The notes below the pieces were generated by a model. That model had not been told where the DNA came from, ran no database searches, and worked only from the letters and a program-made list of their open reading frames with translations. This document shows, piece after piece, positions 13,088 through 15,609 of a DNA stretch of 15,609 bases. How positions within the stretch are numbered: the first letter of the stretch is position 1; every line of letters starts with the position of its first letter. Made by a program: the position numbers and the translations under genes. The stretch is from DASRHY01 sp046765875 (lineage in GTDB: Bacteria > Actinomycetota > Actinomycetes > Propionibacteriales > Kribbellaceae). Where the stretch lies: positions 1 through 15,609 of the forward strand of contig JBKPSJ010000312.1 in the NCBI GenBank assembly GCA_046765875.1. The letters are read 5' to 3'.

Positions 13088-14386
13088 GTGACTGGAACCG
13101 GGCCCGGCAGCGGTGCCCAGGTGCTCGACGACCTGGATAGCCGCGGCCTGATCGCGCACACCACCGACCTCGACGCGCTGCGCGCCGAGCTGGCGGCGGG
13201 TTCGATCACGGCATATGTCGGCTTCGACCCGACCGCGCCGAGTCTGCACATGGGCAACCTGCTGCAACTGCTCACGATGCGCCGGCTGCAGCTGGCCGGG
13301 CACAAGCCGCTCGGGCTGGTCGGCGGTTCCACCGGGCTGATCGGCGACCCGAAGGAGAGCGCCGAGCGGACGCTGAACCCGAAGGACGTCGTCGCCGAGT
13401 GGGTCGACCGTATCCGCGAACAGGTCGGCCGGTTCCTCGACTTCGAGGGGTCGAACGCGGCCCGGATCGTGAACAACTACGACTGGACCAAGGACCTGTC
13501 GGTACTCGACTTCCTGCGCGACATCGGCAAGCACTTCCCGGTGAACCGGATGCTCGGCCGCGAGGTGGTCAAGGCGCGGCTCGAGCAGGGGATCAGCTAC
13601 ACCGAGTTCAGCTACGTACTTCTGCAGTCGCTGGACTACTTGGAACTGTTCCGGCGGTACGACTGCCGGCTGCAGACGGGTGGTAGTGACCAGTGGGGCA
13701 ACATCACCGCCGGGGTCGAGCTGATCCGCCGAGTGGAGTCTGAGCGCGTACACGCCCTGGCCACACCGCTGGTCACCCAGTCAGACGGGACGAAGTTCGG
13801 TAAGACCGAGTCCGGATCGGTGTGGCTGGACCGGGAGCTGACCTCGCCGTACGCGTTCTACCAGTTCTGGTTCAACAGCGACGACGCGGACGTGGTGCAA
13901 CTGCTCAAGTACTTCACGTTCCGGGATTCCGAGGAGATCGCCGAGCTGGAGAAGGCGACCGCGGACCGCCCGCAGGCACGTGAGGCACAACGGGCGCTCG
14001 CCGCCGACATCACGACCCTGGTACACGGCGCGGACGAGACTCGCCGGGTCCAGGACGCGGCCAAGGCGCTGTTCGGGCAGGGCGAACTGGCCGCCCTGGA
14101 CGGTGGCACGCTCGCCGCGGCCCTGCGGGAGGCCCCGCACGTCGAGCTCGGCGCAGGGGAGCCGATGCCGTCGTACGTCGACCTGCTGGTGGCCACCGGT
14201 CTGGCGCCGAGCAAGTCGGCGGCGCGGCGGACCGTGGCCGAGGGCGGTGCGTACCTCAACAACGTCAAGGTCACCGACCCCGACCTGGTGCCGGCCGGCG
14301 ACGACCTCCTCGCCGGCGGCGCACTGGTGCTGCGGCGCGGAAAGCGTTCATTTGCAGGGGTTCTGAGCACTTCGGGGGATCGCTGA
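13088..14386 (+). CDS. tyrS: Tyrosyl-tRNA synthetase
   Basis: A 432-residue class-I synthetase that charges tRNA(Tyr). The HIGH-equivalent is HMGN at 54-57 in FDPTAPSLHMGN. GGSTGLIGDP is at 79-88, the tyrosine-pocket stretch YTEFSYVLLQSLDY at 171-184, and TGGSDQWGNI at 197-206. The KMSKS-equivalent is KFGKT at 236-240, as in the bacterial TyrRS group. A C-terminal S4-like RNA-binding domain (about 357-430) includes ATGLAPSKSAARRTVAEGGAYLNNVKV. The start is GTG at 13088 with a good ribosome-binding site AGGAGA at 13077-13082. Only 69 bp separate it from the APP1 gene. It is followed by the rRNA operon in the same direction. Confidence 0.97.
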   Translation: MTGTGPGSGAQVLDDLDSRGLIAHTTDLDALRAELAAGSITAYVGFDPTAPSLHMGNLLQLLTMRRLQLAGHKPLGLVGGSTGLIGDPKESAERTLNPKDVVAEWVDRIREQVGRFLDFEGSNAARIVNNYDWTKDLSVLDFLRDIGKHFPVNRMLGREVVKARLEQGISYTEFSYVLLQSLDYLELFRRYDCRLQTGGSDQWGNITAGVELIRRVESERVHALATPLVTQSDGTKFGKTESGSVWLDRELTSPYAFYQFWFNSDDADVVQLLKYFTFRDSEEIAELEKATADRPQAREAQRALAADITTLVHGADETRRVQDAAKALFGQGELAALDGGTLAAALREAPHVELGAGEPMPSYVDLLVATGLAPSKSAARRTVAEGGAYLNNVKVTDPDLVPAGDDLLAGGALVLRRGKRSFAGVLSTSGDR

Positions 14387-14452
14387 CCGGTACCGTCCAG
14401 AGGTCGCCGGCTGCAAGTTACAGGCTTGTGACCCTGCCCACCGGGAACCGAT

Positions 14453-14481
14453 TTGACTCTTCACCCGCCGCTACATAGTGT
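14453..14481 (+). promoter_or_regulatory. Upstream rRNA promoter (P1)
   Basis: TTGACT (14453-14458), 17 bp, TAGTGT (14476-14481). The first hexamer differs from consensus at one base, the second keeps the TANNNT pattern, and the spacing is ideal. The expected start point is about 14488. It would read through the second promoter into 16S. Confidence 0.6.
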
Positions 14482-14616
14482 TCTTCTCGTTGGAGCGAGA
14501 GCGGGACGCGGAAGCGGCCGGACGCCCCAGATCCCCACAAGGCTGACCCAGCCGAATCACGCCCAGAGCGGGACTCGGCCGGAGCGGCACGCGGGGAATC
14601 GGATCGAGAGAAGCCC

Positions 14617-14645
14617 TTGACACGGCCGATCGGAACCGGTAAAGT
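14617..14645 (+). promoter_or_regulatory. Main rRNA promoter (P2)
   Basis: A perfect TTGACA (14617-14622), 17 bp, then TAAAGT (14640-14645). The expected start point is near 14652, giving a ~250-nt leader before mature 16S. This is the best promoter in the window by consensus and position. Confidence 0.8.
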
Positions 14646-14698
14646 AGCGTAGGTTGCCCCGGAGGCAGGTCGAGAGGCCGCTGATGGTGTGCGTCCGA

Positions 14699-14722
14699 TC
14701 CTTGAGAACTCAACAGCGTGCC
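14699..14722 (+). promoter_or_regulatory. boxA-like antitermination motif in the rRNA leader
   Basis: CTTGAGAACTCAACAGCGTG (14701-14720) matches the conserved TTTGAGAACTCAACAG element found upstream of many actinobacterial 16S genes, taken to be the Nus-factor antitermination/processing site. It lies about 50 nt after the P2 start point, as expected. Confidence 0.75.
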
Positions 14723-14868
14723 GAAAGTCAATGCCGAAATGCATTAAACCCCGTCCACGGGTTCGGCTCGGACGTCGTTCAGACGTGCTGAATCGAATGC
14801 CGTGACGGAATTCCTTTGTTAAGAATGTCAGTAATGACTTCTGAATAAGGGATCATTCGAAGTTGATT

Positions 14869-14894
14869 GTACGCCGTGCTTCAGCATGGCTTAC
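14869..14894 (+). other. Leader hairpin just before mature 16S
   Basis: GCCGTGC (14873-14879) pairs with GCATGGC (14884-14890) over 7 bp with one G-U and loop TTCA. After one mismatch the stem is extended by GTA/TAC (14869-14871 / 14892-14894). It ends ~10 nt before the 16S 5' end, so a role in 16S processing or folding is likely, but the main RNase III stem would need the region after 16S, which is outside the window. Confidence 0.5.
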
Positions 14895-14903
14895 AGATAG
14901 ATT

Positions 14904-15609
<706 letters not shown>

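Larger units (their letters stand above)
14387..14903 (+). other. Spacer and rRNA leader between tyrS and 16S rRNA (no protein gene)
   Basis: This ~517-bp stretch holds no convincing protein gene. It contains a possible weak hairpin after tyrS (GGTC 14402-14405 with GACC 14430-14433, plus CAAG/CTTG inside), two tandem promoters, the boxA-like motif and several leader stem-loops, such as AATGC/GCATT (14730-14745). From about 14700 on it becomes clearly more AT-rich, as usual for an rRNA leader. The open frames here and in the 16S gene are chance. Confidence 0.75.

Noticed and set aside
14418..14744. 108-codon minus-strand frame in the rRNA promoter region
   Set aside because: It overlaps both rRNA promoters and the boxA-like motif; the protein has no recognisable features.

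Overview
This window is high-GC actinobacterial chromosome. The evidence is the codon use, the arginine cluster order, frequent GTG starts, and a 16S rRNA whose visible 5' part has the actinobacterial signature. The 16S text (for example the GCAACGCCGCGTGAGG stretch) and the gene order suggest Propionibacteriales or a close relative. That placement is inference, not a search result.

Layout: (1) 1-1853, the 3' end of pheT followed 2 nt later by a gamma-glutamyltransferase-like gene. (2) 2006-2893 on the minus strand, an ECF41/SigJ-type sigma factor with a C-terminal SnoaL-like extension; it converges on the GGT gene and diverges from argC. (3) 2946-8703, argC-argJ-argB-argD-argF-argR, every junction a 4-nt stop/start overlap. 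A 76-bp dyad (8700-8775) follows, then argH (8792-10210) and a 3-methyladenine DNA glycosylase gene overlapping it. argG is not in the window. (4) 10942-13018, a divergent pair: an LLM-class (F420/flavin) oxidoreductase on minus and an APP1/DUF2183 HAD-type phosphatase on plus. (5) 13088-14386, tyrS. (6) 14387-15609, an rRNA operon start with two tandem sigma70-like promoters, a boxA-like antitermination motif, a leader hairpin and the first ~706 nt of 16S rRNA.

How the genes work together: ArgJ, ArgB, ArgC and ArgD carry glutamate to ornithine through acetylated intermediates. ArgF makes citrulline, ArgH finishes arginine from argininosuccinate, and ArgR is the arginine-sensing repressor. 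The missing step (ArgG) must be encoded elsewhere. An 11-bp-arm inverted repeat covers the predicted argC promoter and is the best candidate ArgR operator. From established knowledge, pheT ... arg cluster ... mpg-tyrS is an old actinobacterial order (as in mycobacteria). The GGT-like gene, sigJ and the LLM/APP1 pair look like lineage-specific insertions into it.

The window is mostly housekeeping and I do not see a complete new defence or biosynthetic system. The least explained structures are a four-copy, perfectly symmetric, 20-bp-phased dyad where argG would be expected; an 18-bp-paired hairpin encoding an AT-ending, extra C-terminal tail of ArgD; and the compact leaderless promoter/operator shared by sigJ and argC.
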